Below the pieces are notes generated by a model. That model saw nothing but the letters and a program-made list of their open reading frames with translations. It did not search any database and was not told the origin of the DNA. From Bacteroidales bacterium (GTDB taxonomy: Bacteria; Bacteroidota; Bacteroidia; Bacteroidales; Paludibacteraceae): a stretch of DNA of 64,000 bases. Every line of letters begins with the position of its first letter. Position 1 is the first letter of the stretch. Positions 35,680 through 44,824 of the stretch are shown here, in pieces. The DNA is taken from assembly GCA_015061115.1 (NCBI GenBank), contig SUXE01000008.1, positions 126,098 to 190,097 of the forward strand, written 5' to 3'. The position numbers were made by a program, and so were the translations under genes.

Positions 35680-35943
35680 ATGAAAAAAGTTGTTCTATTC
35701 TTTGTTGCTGGTGCTGCTCTTTGTCTAGCATCTTGCTGTGGTTCTAAGTGTGACAAGGCTGCTTGTGAGGCTGCTGCTGCTGATTCTGCTGCTATCGCAG
35801 ATTCAATCGCTAAGGCTGATTCAGCTGCTGCTGCTGTAGCTGCTGCTGCTGATTCTGTAGTTGCTGCTGCTAAGGCTGCTGGTGACACAGTTGCTAACGC
35901 TGTAGAGGCTGTTGCTGAGGCTGCTGCTGAGGCTGCAAAGTAA
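35680..35943 (+). CDS. Alanine-rich small lipoprotein
   Basis: 87 residues. A signal peptide ends in the lipobox LASC, followed by an unusual Cys-rich patch (CCGSKCDKAAC). The rest is nearly all Ala, Asp, Ser and Val in helix-friendly repeats (for example ADSAAIADSIAKADSAAA). It could form a long helix or coiled coil tethered to the outer membrane, loosely like Lpp-type lipoproteins; that is inference. It has its own promoter and strong terminator, so it is probably highly expressed. Confidence 0.75.
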   Translation: MKKVVLFFVAGAALCLASCCGSKCDKAACEAAAADSAAIADSIAKADSAAAAVAAAADSVVAAAKAAGDTVANAVEAVAEAAAEAAK

Positions 35944-35963
35944 TAACTTTACGCTGAAAACAT

Positions 35964-35996
35964 AAGGCTCCATCCTTTTGGTTGGAGCCTTTTTTG
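35964..35996 (+). terminator. Terminator after the Ala-rich lipoprotein gene
   Basis: aaggctcca (35964-35972) pairs with tggagcctt (35983-35991), followed by T6. Confidence 0.9.
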
Positions 35997-36101
35997 TTCC
36001 TAAAATTTCTTAAATGTTGGAAAATAATTAATGCGTGGTGGGGTGCAATGCGTAAAATTATGTGTAAATTCGCATTTGGATTTGATAATAGATATTAGCT
36101 G

Positions 36102-37838
36102 ATGAGAAAAGAAAGAAGAACATTAGTTGCGGTTTTGATGTCTTTGATGTCAATTTTTTATGTGAACGCACAGCAATCAGGATTGTCTCCTGACCTTCAG
36201 AAAATAATTTGGGCTTCTCATTTCGTGATCAACAATTATGTGGATACAGTTAACGAGAAAGAGTTTGCAGATGAGGCAATCGCTGCCATGTTGCAGTCGC
36301 TAGACCCTCACTCTTCTTATATTCCAAAGGAAGAAGTTGAAAAAGCTAATGAAGGTTTACGTGGTGATTTTGACGGAATCGGTGTCACATTCCAGATGTT
36401 GGAAGACACAATGGTGGTGATGCAGACAATCAGTGGAGCTCCAGCTGAAAAAGTTGGAATCATGGCTGGCGACAAGATCATATCTGTAGACGGTGAGAAC
36501 ATCGTCAAAATGAGTACTAATGAGATACAGAAACGTGTCCGCGGACCTCGTGGCACAGATGTGAATATTACTGTTGTGAGAGGTGGAGAGACAGCTCCTT
36601 TGATGTTCACAATCACCAGAGATAAAATTCCTTTGTATAGTGTCGACGCGTCTTATATGATAGATAAGGAGGTCGGTTATATCAAGATCAACCGTTACGC
36701 GCGCACTACTATGGACGAGTATGTTGAGGCATTCAACAAACTTTCTAAGCAGGGAATGAAATATATGATCATCGACCTTCAGGGTAACGGTGGAGGATTC
36801 TTGAATACAGCCAAAGATCTTGTGTCAATGTTTGTGCCAGAGAATTCGATGGTGGTTTACACAGAGGGTATGCATCAGCCAAGACAGGAATATCGTTCGT
36901 CTGACAGATATTTTGATGGCGACGGTGCGATGATGGAGCCTTCGAAGAGAAAAGAGGGTCAGTTCCGTGAGAATGTGACTGCACTTACAGATCATAAAAA
37001 CAGACTTGTGGTTTTGGTGGACGAGAATTCAGCATCCGCATCCGAGATTACAGCTGGAGCATTGCAGGATCTTGACCGAGCAGTCATTGTAGGTCGCCGT
37101 ACATTTGGAAAGGGATTGGTGCAGAAACCATTCAAGTTCGCAGATGGAAGTGAGATGCGTCTTACAATCGCCAAATACTATACTCCGGCGGGAAGATGTG
37201 TGCAGAAACCATATGAGAAGAATGGCAAGAAAGATTATGCCAAGGATTTGAGCGACAGATGGGCACGTGGTGAGTATATGCATGAGGACAGTATCTCATT
37301 CCCAGATTCGTTGAAGTACACTACTTTATATAGAGAGCGTACAATCTATGGAGGTGGTGGTATCATGCCAGATGTGTTCGTTCCGCTCGACACTACTTAC
37401 AACACAGCGTATTACAGAAAGGTGATCGGTAAGGGAGTGCTCAACAAATATTGCTTGAAATATGTGGAGCGTAACCGTGAGAAGTTGAATGGCAAGTATG
37501 ACTACGAGCAGGAAGGTTCGTTTGCAGAGTTCAATAAGACATTCGTTATTACGGATGATATGTTGGAAGATTTGTTGAAGCAGGCGGATGAAGCTAAGAT
37601 CGAGCGTGATGAAGAGCAGATCAAACGTTCGCGTGAACATATGAAGATCAATATGAAGGCTTTGATTGCAAGCGATCTTTGGGGCCGTGGCACATACTAC
37701 GAGATCATGAACACCCAAAGTGATGTTGTGAAAAAGGCTTTGGAGATAATCAAGGATCCAAACCTTTATAAAGAATCGTTTGTTGACCGAAAGAGTAAGG
37801 TTAAGGAAGACGGAAAGAAAGACAAGAAAAAGAAATAA
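36102..37838 (+). CDS. S41-family C-terminal processing peptidase (second paralogue)
   Basis: 578 residues: signal peptide about 1-23 (FYVNAQ), PDZ about 90-170, S41 core with Ser312 in ENSASASEI and Lys337 in TFGKGLVQ (25 apart). The C-terminal Lys-rich tail (KVKEDGKKDKKKK) is typical of Bacteroidota members. It is a periplasmic or outer-membrane-associated protease processing exported proteins. Only about 8 kb from the first paralogue, but not adjacent to it. Confidence 0.94.
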   Translation: MRKERRTLVAVLMSLMSIFYVNAQQSGLSPDLQKIIWASHFVINNYVDTVNEKEFADEAIAAMLQSLDPHSSYIPKEEVEKANEGLRGDFDGIGVTFQMLEDTMVVMQTISGAPAEKVGIMAGDKIISVDGENIVKMSTNEIQKRVRGPRGTDVNITVVRGGETAPLMFTITRDKIPLYSVDASYMIDKEVGYIKINRYARTTMDEYVEAFNKLSKQGMKYMIIDLQGNGGGFLNTAKDLVSMFVPENSMVVYTEGMHQPRQEYRSSDRYFDGDGAMMEPSKRKEGQFRENVTALTDHKNRLVVLVDENSASASEITAGALQDLDRAVIVGRRTFGKGLVQKPFKFADGSEMRLTIAKYYTPAGRCVQKPYEKNGKKDYAKDLSDRWARGEYMHEDSISFPDSLKYTTLYRERTIYGGGGIMPDVFVPLDTTYNTAYYRKVIGKGVLNKYCLKYVERNREKLNGKYDYEQEGSFAEFNKTFVITDDMLEDLLKQADEAKIERDEEQIKRSREHMKINMKALIASDLWGRGTYYEIMNTQSDVVKKALEIIKDPNLYKESFVDRKSKVKEDGKKDKKKK

Positions 37839-37889
37839 ACTGTAGAGGTTTAGAGAGTAGGGGTTAGAGTTTATAGTTTTTAAGGTAAG

Positions 37890-37927
37890 AGAAGACGGAG
37901 CAGCGAACAGCTTCGTCTTCTTTTTTA
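37890..37927 (+). terminator. Terminator after the second S41 gene
   Basis: agaagacg (37890-37897) pairs with cgtcttct (37914-37921), with inner pairing, followed by T6. Confidence 0.75.
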
Positions 37928-37945
37928 TGTTTTTTATAAACGAAG

Positions 37946-38204
37946 TCAATCTTCACAAAACATTTTGTAGAGAGTGCGTTTTAGTTGTTTGGCTTCATCA
38001 TCAGATAAGGTCCCTATTTTTTTCTATATTATTTCCAAAGCGTTTAATCGAAACAGTTCTGATTTGCTCGCACATTAGTTCTCCCTCTCTGCCTTCTACT
38101 GTACATTTAACTCTGAATGCAAAATTTCTTACTTTTGATGTTATAGGAACAATTATATGTGTACTTAGATTTTCATTAAGCACATCAGGGGATATTATTA
38201 TCAC
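37946..38204 (-). pseudogene. MazF/PemK-like toxin, frameshifted remnant
   Basis: On the minus strand the frame IIISPDVLNENLSTHIIVPI, then TSKVRNFAFRV and GELMCEQIRTVSIKRFGNNI matches the core of MazF/PemK endoribonuclease toxins. It hits a stop just after a run of seven A (38017-38023 on the plus strand as T7). Removing one A restores the expected C-terminus IGTLSDDEAKQLKRTLYKM, then FCED and a stop at 37946. The N-terminal 30 or so residues are not recognisable, and no antitoxin gene is seen. Probably a decayed toxin gene; a sequencing error in the A-run would explain only the second break. Confidence 0.75.
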
Positions 38205-38536
38205 ATTTATATCTAAGTATAGAAGGCAGAAGACGTTGGGGAAGACTCATCTTTTTTTCTTTAGTTATCTCCATAATAATGGACATTGCTGTATTTTTTA
38301 TTATATGCGGCGGTTCGCGTTTATGAACGGAATTTATTCCGGATTATCATATTGAAATTCTGGATGTCGAGTACGAAGTTGTGACCAAATACAATTTTGC
38401 ATGTTTTTTAGCATATTTTGTTGAAACGGTGGTCTGTTATTCACAATTTGAGGATTTTTTCAAAATTCTCTTTCTATAATCAAAAATTATCACGAAATTT
38501 GTGCGATTTTTTAAGAACTGAAAAAAATAAAAGAAT
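38205..38536. other. Gene-free spacer before the fused synthase
   Basis: About 330 bp of AT-rich sequence. It may hold the degraded 5' part of the mazF-like gene and the promoter of the synthase gene. I see no clear TAnnTTTG box or terminator. Confidence 0.5.
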
Positions 38537-41500
38537 ATGCACGCATACAGACCATTGAATTTGGTGCTTGAAGACGGTACCGTATTTGAAGGAAAATCGT
38601 TTGGATACGAGGCTCCTGTTTCTGGTGAGGTAGTGTTTGCCACTGCCATGGTAGGTTATCCAGAAAGTTTGACGGATCCATCTTATGCAGGCCAGTTGTT
38701 AACAGTCACTTTCCCTCTTGTCGGCAACTACGGAGTGCCGAATGATGAAAAGGATGAGTTCGGTATTTCCAAATTTTATGAGTCTGACAAAATTCAGGCG
38801 TCTGCAATCATTATCTCTGACTACTCTGACCGCTACAGCCATTGGAACGCTGTGAAGAGCCTTGGCGACTGGCTAAAGGCTGAGAAAATCCCAGGAATCT
38901 GCGGTATCGACACTCGTGAGCTTACGAAGATCGTTCGTGAGAAGGGTGCGATGAAGGGTAAGTTGGTTTTCCCTGATGAAAATAAAGATATCCCATTCGT
39001 TGATCCAAATCTTGAGAATCTTGTCGCTAAGGTAAGTTGCAAGGAGGTTGTGACTTACGGAAAAGGTAAGTACAAGATCGTGATGGTCGACTGTGGTGTC
39101 AAGAATAATATTATCCGTTGCTTGTTGAAACGTGATGTTACCCTAACTCGCGTGCCTTGGGACTATGATTTCAACACTCTTGAGTATGACGGACTATTCA
39201 TCTCAAACGGTCCAGGTAACCCTGCTCTTTGTGGAAAGACAGTCGAGCACATCCGCGTCGCATTGCAGAAAAACAAGCCAATCTTCGGAATTTGTATGGG
39301 TAACCAGTTGCTTTCTATCGCCGCTGGAGCTCAGACATATAAATTGAAGTATGGTCACCGTAGCCACAACCAGCCAGTGAGCATGGTAGGCAGCACACGT
39401 GCATATATCACTTCGCAGAATCACGGTTTTGCCGTCGACAATAAAACTATCCCATCTGATTGGGAGCCATTGTTCATCAATATGAACGACGGTACAAATG
39501 AGGGTATCCGTCATAAGTCTAAGCCTTTCTTCTCGGCTCAGTTCCACCCAGAGGCAAGTTCAGGTCCTACAGATACAGAATTCTTGTTCGACACATTCGT
39601 GGATATGGTGGCAAAGCAGAGCAATGAGCCTGTAAGCATCATCGACGAGGGCAAGTTCACTGGACCTAAGAAGTATAATAAAGTATTGCTACTTGGATCA
39701 GGTGCGTTGAAGATCGGTGAGGCAGGAGAGTTTGACTACTCTGGTTCACAGGCGTTGAAAGCTCTTCGTGAAGAGGGTGTGAAGACGGTGCTTATCAATC
39801 CAAATATCGCAACTGTCCAGACATCTGAGGGTGTGGCTGACAAGGTTTATTTCTTGCCTGTGACTCCTGAATTTGTGGAGAGAGTTATCCAGAAAGAGCG
39901 TCCAGACGGAATCTTCTTGTCGTTCGGTGGACAGACAGCGTTGAACTGTGGTGTGGCTCTATATAAGGGAGGCATCCTAGAGAAATATAATATTGAGGTG
40001 CTTGGAACTCCGGTTCAGGCAATCATCGATACAGAGGACCGTGAGATCTTCAACTCGAAGTTGGCTGAAATCAACGTCAACTATATTAAGAGTGAGGCTG
40101 TTACAGATATCGACCATGCTTTGAAGGCTGCTAACGAGCTTGGCTATCCAGTGATCGTGCGCGCCGCTTACGCACTTGGTGGACTAGGCTCTGGTTTCTG
40201 CAACAACGATGAAGAGTTGAGAATACTTGTTGAGAAGGCATTCTCTTATTCTCCACAGGTGTTGGTAGAGAAGTCGTTGAAGGGATGGAAAGAGGTTGAG
40301 TATGAGGTTGTCCGTGATAAGTACGACAACTGTATTACAGTATGTAATATGGAAAACTTCGACCCACTTGGAATCCATACAGGAGAGAGTATCGTAGTAG
40401 CACCGTCTCAGACACTTTCAAATAAAGATTATCATAAACTACGTGAGACTGCAATCCGCATTATCCGTCATATCGGAATCGTAGGAGAGTGTAATGTGCA
40501 GTACGCATACGACCCACAGAGTGAAGATTACAGAGTGATCGAGGTTAACGCCCGTCTATCAAGATCTTCTGCTTTGGCATCAAAGGCGACGGGATATCCA
40601 CTTGCTTTTGTCGCTGCTAAACTAGGTATGGGTTATGCTTTGCCAGAGCTTAAGAACTCTGTGACAAAGGAGACTTCAGCGTTCTTTGAGCCTGCACTCG
40701 ACTATATCGTATGTAAGATTCCTCGTTGGGATCTTGGTAAATTCCATGGAGTAAGCCGTCTGCTAGGATCTTCAATGAAGTCGGTCGGTGAGATCATGGC
40801 TATCGGACGCACATTTGAGGAGAGCATCCAGAAGGGTCTTCGTATGATCGGACAGGGCATGCACGGATTTGTTGCAAACAAAGATTTGATGTCCGACGAT
40901 TTGGATTCAGCATTGTCAAAGCCTACTGATAAGCGTATATTCTATATCGCACAGGCACTTCATGAGGGTTATTCTATAGAGAGAATCCACGAATTGACAA
41001 AGATCGACTTGTGGTTCTTGCAGAAACTTGAGAATATTATCAGTTTGGAGAAGAATCTATCAGAATTCAACTCGTTGAAGGAGTTGCCAGATGGCGTTCT
41101 TCTTCGTGCAAAACAGTTGGGATTCTCCGACTTCCAGATAGCTCGTCTTGTTACAAAGTGTGGCAACGACGTGATCGAAAAAGAGGTTTTGAATGTCCGT
41201 GCACACAGAAAGAGCAAAGGTATCTTGCCTGTAGTTAAGCAGATCGATACACTTGCCGCTGAGTATCCAGCACAGACAAATTATCTATATGTCACATATT
41301 CAGGTACAGCAAATGATGTCAAGTATGTTGGCGACCATAAGTCGGTAGTCGTACTTGGATCTGGAGCATACCGAATCGGATCATCTGTAGAGTTCGACTG
41401 GTGTGGTGTAAATGCGTTGAACACAATCCGCAAGGAAGGTCTTCGTTCAGTGATGATCAACTACAATCCAGAGACAGTTTCTACTGACTATGATATGTGC

Positions 41501-42883
41501 GACAGACTTTACTTCGATGAGTTGAGTTTCGAGCGTGTTATGGATATCATAGAGATGGAGAATCCGAAGGGTGTCATCGTGTCGACGGGAGGACAGATTC
41601 CAAACAACCTTGCTGTAAAACTTTCAGATGCAGGTGTGACATTGCTTGGTACACAGGCAGTCGATATCGACCGTGCTGAGGACCGACAGAAGTTCTCATC
41701 TATGTGTGATGAACTTGGAATCGACCAGCCACGTTGGAGTGAGCTTACAAGTCTTGAGGATATCTACGGATTTGTTGATGAAGTTGGATTCCCTGTATTG
41801 GTACGTCCATCATATGTGTTGTCTGGAGCTGCGATGAACGTTTGCTACGACAAGTCACAGCTTGAGAATTTCTTGAAGTTGGCAGCCAACGTATCAAAGA
41901 AACATCCTGTTGTCATCTCTGAGTTTATGGAGAGATGTAAGGAGATTGAGATTGACGCGGTTGCTCAGAACGGAGAGATTGTGGTTTACGCGATTAGTGA
42001 GCATATTGAGTTTGCAGGAGTACACTCAGGAGATGCCACAACTCAGTTCCCACCACAGAAGATTTATGTAGAGACAGTACGCAGAATCAAAGCGATTGCA
42101 CGTAAGATCGCAGCTGCGCTTCATATATCTGGACCATTCAACATCCAGTTCTTGGCTAAGAATAACGAGATCAAAGTTATCGAGTGTAACTTGCGATCAT
42201 CACGAAGCTTCCCATTTGTCAGCAAGGTTTTGAAGATCAACTTTATTGAGTTGGCTACAAAGATCATGTTAGGACAGAAGGTAGAGAAGCCAGAGAAGAG
42301 CGCGTTTGATCTTGACTATGTAGGTGTTAAGGCATCACAGTTCTCATACGCACGTTTGACACAGGCCGATCCAGTACATGGAGTGGATATGAGTTCAACA
42401 GGAGAGGTTGGATGTATCGGAGATGATTTGTCTGAGGCATTGTTGAAGTCATTGTTGTCAGTAGGATACAAGATACCGAAGAAGAATGTGATGATCTCAT
42501 CAGGAGAGGCAAAATCAAAGGTAGATTTGCTAGACGCTTGCAAGATGCTTCAGAACAACGGCTTTGATATCTACGCTACATACGGAACATACAAGTTCTT
42601 GGATGAGAACGGCATCAAGTCAATTCCAGTAGGTTGGCCAGATGAACCAAATGCAAAGAAGAATGTTATGGAGATGATTCATAACAAAGAGTTTGATTTG
42701 GTGATCAACATACCAAAGAATAATACAGAACGTGAGATAAACAATGGATATGCGATCCGTCGAAGCGCGATAGATTTCAATATTCCATTGATCACAAATG
42801 CCCGTCTTGCAAGTGCGTTTATCCGCTCAGTTTGCGAGCTTAAGTTTGAGGACATCAAGATCAAGAGCTGGGACGAGTATTAA
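38537..42883 (+). CDS. Fused carbamoyl phosphate synthase (CarA-CarB single chain)
   Basis: 1448 residues. Residues 1 to about 375 are the glutaminase small subunit, including the class I amidotransferase Cys in FGICMGNQLL (about 253) and the FHPEAS His/Glu pair. About 385-1448 is a full large subunit starting VLLLGSGALKIGEAGEFDYS, with both ATP-grasp halves and a C-terminal MGS domain ending KIKSWDEY. The reading frame runs through the junction (FTGPKKYNKVLLLGSG) without stop. This makes glutamine-dependent carbamoyl phosphate in one polypeptide, as in eukaryotic CPS enzymes. It is a paralogue of the CarB at 20442. Which serves arginine and which pyrimidine synthesis cannot be told. Confidence 0.95.
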   Translation: MHAYRPLNLVLEDGTVFEGKSFGYEAPVSGEVVFATAMVGYPESLTDPSYAGQLLTVTFPLVGNYGVPNDEKDEFGISKFYESDKIQASAIIISDYSDRYSHWNAVKSLGDWLKAEKIPGICGIDTRELTKIVREKGAMKGKLVFPDENKDIPFVDPNLENLVAKVSCKEVVTYGKGKYKIVMVDCGVKNNIIRCLLKRDVTLTRVPWDYDFNTLEYDGLFISNGPGNPALCGKTVEHIRVALQKNKPIFGICMGNQLLSIAAGAQTYKLKYGHRSHNQPVSMVGSTRAYITSQNHGFAVDNKTIPSDWEPLFINMNDGTNEGIRHKSKPFFSAQFHPEASSGPTDTEFLFDTFVDMVAKQSNEPVSIIDEGKFTGPKKYNKVLLLGSGALKIGEAGEFDYSGSQALKALREEGVKTVLINPNIATVQTSEGVADKVYFLPVTPEFVERVIQKERPDGIFLSFGGQTALNCGVALYKGGILEKYNIEVLGTPVQAIIDTEDREIFNSKLAEINVNYIKSEAVTDIDHALKAANELGYPVIVRAAYALGGLGSGFCNNDEELRILVEKAFSYSPQVLVEKSLKGWKEVEYEVVRDKYDNCITVCNMENFDPLGIHTGESIVVAPSQTLSNKDYHKLRETAIRIIRHIGIVGECNVQYAYDPQSEDYRVIEVNARLSRSSALASKATGYPLAFVAAKLGMGYALPELKNSVTKETSAFFEPALDYIVCKIPRWDLGKFHGVSRLLGSSMKSVGEIMAIGRTFEESIQKGLRMIGQGMHGFVANKDLMSDDLDSALSKPTDKRIFYIAQALHEGYSIERIHELTKIDLWFLQKLENIISLEKNLSEFNSLKELPDGVLLRAKQLGFSDFQIARLVTKCGNDVIEKEVLNVRAHRKSKGILPVVKQIDTLAAEYPAQTNYLYVTYSGTANDVKYVGDHKSVVVLGSGAYRIGSSVEFDWCGVNALNTIRKEGLRSVMINYNPETVSTDYDMCDRLYFDELSFERVMDIIEMENPKGVIVSTGGQIPNNLAVKLSDAGVTLLGTQAVDIDRAEDRQKFSSMCDELGIDQPRWSELTSLEDIYGFVDEVGFPVLVRPSYVLSGAAMNVCYDKSQLENFLKLAANVSKKHPVVISEFMERCKEIEIDAVAQNGEIVVYAISEHIEFAGVHSGDATTQFPPQKIYVETVRRIKAIARKIAAALHISGPFNIQFLAKNNEIKVIECNLRSSRSFPFVSKVLKINFIELATKIMLGQKVEKPEKSAFDLDYVGVKASQFSYARLTQADPVHGVDMSSTGEVGCIGDDLSEALLKSLLSVGYKIPKKNVMISSGEAKSKVDLLDACKMLQNNGFDIYATYGTYKFLDENGIKSIPVGWPDEPNAKKNVMEMIHNKEFDLVINIPKNNTEREINNGYAIRRSAIDFNIPLITNARLASAFIRSVCELKFEDIKIKSWDEY

Positions 42884-42918
42884 TATGAATTAAAAATGCG
42901 TAATGCATAATGAAGAAT

Positions 42919-42948
42919 GGAGACGCGATTATTCACGTCTCCATTTTT
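42919..42948 (+). terminator. Terminator after the fused synthase
   Basis: ggagacg (42919-42925) pairs with cgtctcc (42936-42942), followed by atttttat. Confidence 0.8.
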
Positions 42949-43054
42949 ATGGAAAAGTTGTAGAAAGTGCATCTTTTAGGATGTGGAATATATATATGGA
43001 CATACGATAGAGGGTTCACTATTTATCAACAATTTTCCGAAAAATGTATGATTA

Positions 43055-43086
43055 TTTGGATAGAAGAAAAATAATCGCTACTTTTG
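43055..43086 (+). promoter_or_regulatory. Promoter of the rpsF-rpsR-rplI operon
   Basis: TTTG (43055-43058) and TACTTTTG (43079-43086) are exactly 20 bases apart, a textbook Bacteroidota promoter, 45 bases before rpsF. Confidence 0.8.
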
Positions 43087-43131
43087 CACCGCTTTTAAAG
43101 CAAATTATTTTAATTAATTAATAAACAAGTT

Positions 43132-43473
43132 ATGTTGAATCATTACGAGGTCGTTTTCATCTTAACTCCCGTTTTGTCTGACGAACAGATGAAGGAAACG
43201 GCAGAAAAATTCAAGAGCGTACTTGTTAACGAAGGATCAAAGATCGTTAATGAGGAGCTTTGGGGTATGCGTAAGCTTGCTTATTCAATCGACAAGAAGA
43301 GCTCAGGCTTTTACTGCTTGTTCGAGTTTGAGGCAGAGCCTACAATGGTAGAGAAATTGGAGCTTCAGTTCCGTCGTGACGAGAAGGTGCTTCGCTTCTT
43401 GACTACTAAGTTGGACAAGTATGCAGTTGAATATGCTGCAAAGAGAAAGAACGGCAAAAATAAGGAGAACTAA
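43132..43473 (+). CDS. rpsF: 30S ribosomal protein S6
   Basis: 113 residues with the S6 opening [17 protein letters not shown], the [18 protein letters not shown] segment and a basic C-terminal tail ([10 protein letters not shown]). It binds S18 and 16S rRNA in the platform of the small subunit. First gene of the usual rpsF-rpsR-rplI order; rpsR starts 3 bases after the stop. Confidence 0.98.
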   Translation: MLNHYEVVFILTPVLSDEQMKETAEKFKSVLVNEGSKIVNEELWGMRKLAYSIDKKSSGFYCLFEFEAEPTMVEKLELQFRRDEKVLRFLTTKLDKYAVEYAAKRKNGKNKEN

Positions 43474-43476
43474 GAC

Positions 43477-43746
43477 ATGGCACAGAACGCATCAGAAATC
43501 AGATATTTGACGCCTCCTACAGTAGACGTTAAGAGAAAGAAGTACTGTCGTTTCAAGAAGAACGGTATTAAGTATATCGACTACAAGGATCCTGAATTTT
43601 TGAAGAAGTTCCTTAACGAGCAGGGTAAGATTTTGCCTCGCCGTCTAACTGGTACATCTTTGAAGTTCCAGCGTAAGGTTGCTCAGGCTGTTAAGCGTGC
43701 TCGTCACCTTGCATTGCTACCATACGTAACAGATTTGTTGAAGTAA
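43477..43746 (+). CDS. rpsR: 30S ribosomal protein S18
   Basis: 89 residues, including [18 protein letters not shown] and the conserved [20 protein letters not shown], then [14 protein letters not shown]. It forms the S6-S18 heterodimer. Only one Cys is seen in the N-terminal segment, so the zinc-binding form is not supported. Confidence 0.98.
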   Translation: MAQNASEIRYLTPPTVDVKRKKYCRFKKNGIKYIDYKDPEFLKKFLNEQGKILPRRLTGTSLKFQRKVAQAVKRARHLALLPYVTDLLK

Positions 43747-43764
43747 TAAACAGGAGGAATAACA

Positions 43765-44211
43765 ATGGAAATTATATTGCTAGAGGACGTTACTAATCTT
43801 GGTTACAAGGATGACGTTGTAAAGGTAAAGAACGGATACGGTCTTAACTACCTTATTCCTCAGGGAAAGGCTATCGTTGCTACTCCTTCTGCAAAGAAGG
43901 TATTGGCTGAGAACTTGAAGCAGAGAGCTCACAAGCTTGCTAAGATCAAGGCTGATGCTGAGGAGTTGGCTGCTAAGTTGAACACAGTTTCACTTACAAT
44001 CCCAACTAAGGCTAACAAGGAGACAGGTGCAATCTACGGTTCAGTAACTAACATCCAGATTGCTGAGGCTCTTGAGAAGGCTGGTTACAATGTAGACAGA
44101 AAGATCATCTCTGTTAAGGAGACAGTTAAGGCTCTTGGTGAGTACGTTGCAGTTGCTCGTCTTCACAAGGAGGTTGCTGCAGAGGTTAAGTTCAGTGTTG
44201 TTGCTGAATAA
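43765..44211 (+). CDS. rplI: 50S ribosomal protein L9
   Basis: 148 residues with the L9 N-terminal domain (MEIILLEDVTNLGYKDDVVK, then VKNGYGLNYLIPQGKA), a long connecting helix rich in Lys and Ala (about 42-75), and a C-terminal domain. It binds 23S rRNA near the L1 stalk. Last gene of the operon, followed by a strong terminator. Confidence 0.98.
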   Translation: MEIILLEDVTNLGYKDDVVKVKNGYGLNYLIPQGKAIVATPSAKKVLAENLKQRAHKLAKIKADAEELAAKLNTVSLTIPTKANKETGAIYGSVTNIQIAEALEKAGYNVDRKIISVKETVKALGEYVAVARLHKEVAAEVKFSVVAE

Positions 44212-44236
44212 TTTCTTTGCATCAATAAGAAATAAG

Positions 44237-44266
44237 GCGTTGTTCATAAGAACAACGCTTTTTTTT
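44237..44266 (+). terminator. Terminator of the rpsF operon
   Basis: gcgttgttc (44237-44245) pairs perfectly with gaacaacgc (44250-44258), followed by T8. Confidence 0.93.
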
Positions 44267-44292
44267 GTCTTTTTGTGAAAAAAATCGGCATT

Positions 44293-44326
44293 TTTGAAAA
44301 AAAGTGAAAGAAAAAGTCTAATTTTG
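44293..44326 (+). promoter_or_regulatory. Promoter of the Lrp gene
   Basis: TTTG (44293-44296) and TAATTTTG (44319-44326) with 22 bases between; TAAATTTG at 44330-44337 is an alternative -7 box. Confidence 0.55.
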
Positions 44327-44362
44327 AACTAAATTTGTAAAAAAGAATAAAAAAGTTGAAAG

Positions 44363-44821
44363 ATGGAAAAAATCGACGACTTAGACAGACAAATTCTTAA
44401 TATAATCACTAAGAATGCCAGAATCCCATTTAAGGATATTGCTGAGGATTGTGAGGTTTCGAGAGCTGCTATTCACCAACGTGTGCAGCGTCTTATTGAC
44501 ACTGGAGTAATCGTTGGCTCGGGCTATCACGTCAACCCAAAAACTTTGGGTTATCAGACTTGTACCTACATCGGTATCAAGCTGGAGAAGGGATCTATGT
44601 ATGCTACCGTTGTGCCTGAATTGGAAAAAATCCCTGAGGTTGTAGAGTGTCACTTTACAACTGGACCATACACAATGATGGTTAAACTTTATGCGAAGGA
44701 TAATGAGGATCTTATGGATCTTCTAAACGGTAAAATCCAGAGTATCAAGGGCGTTATGTCGACAGAAACATTGATTTCTTTGGATATGAGTATTAAGAGA
44801 GAAGTGCCAATTACAGTATAA
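44363..44821 (+). CDS. Lrp/AsnC-family transcription regulator
   Basis: 152 residues: helix-turn-helix (LDRQILNIITKNARIPFKDI, then SRAAIHQRVQRLIDTGVIVG) and a RAM ligand-binding domain (about 70-148). Paralogue of the regulator at 30382 but without its acidic tail. cysS begins 3 bases after the stop. Confidence 0.92.
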   Translation: MEKIDDLDRQILNIITKNARIPFKDIAEDCEVSRAAIHQRVQRLIDTGVIVGSGYHVNPKTLGYQTCTYIGIKLEKGSMYATVVPELEKIPEVVECHFTTGPYTMMVKLYAKDNEDLMDLLNGKIQSIKGVMSTETLISLDMSIKREVPITV

Positions 44822-44824
44822 TAT

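Noticed and set aside
35655-35888. Minus-strand Ala/Ser-rich frame
   Set aside because: It is the antisense shadow of the Ala-rich lipoprotein gene, caused by GCT/AGC codon runs.
37927-38355. Open frame of 142 codons on the plus strand opposite the mazF-like remnant
   Set aside because: The opposite strand carries a recognisable MazF core, and the plus frame has no family signal or ribosome-binding context.
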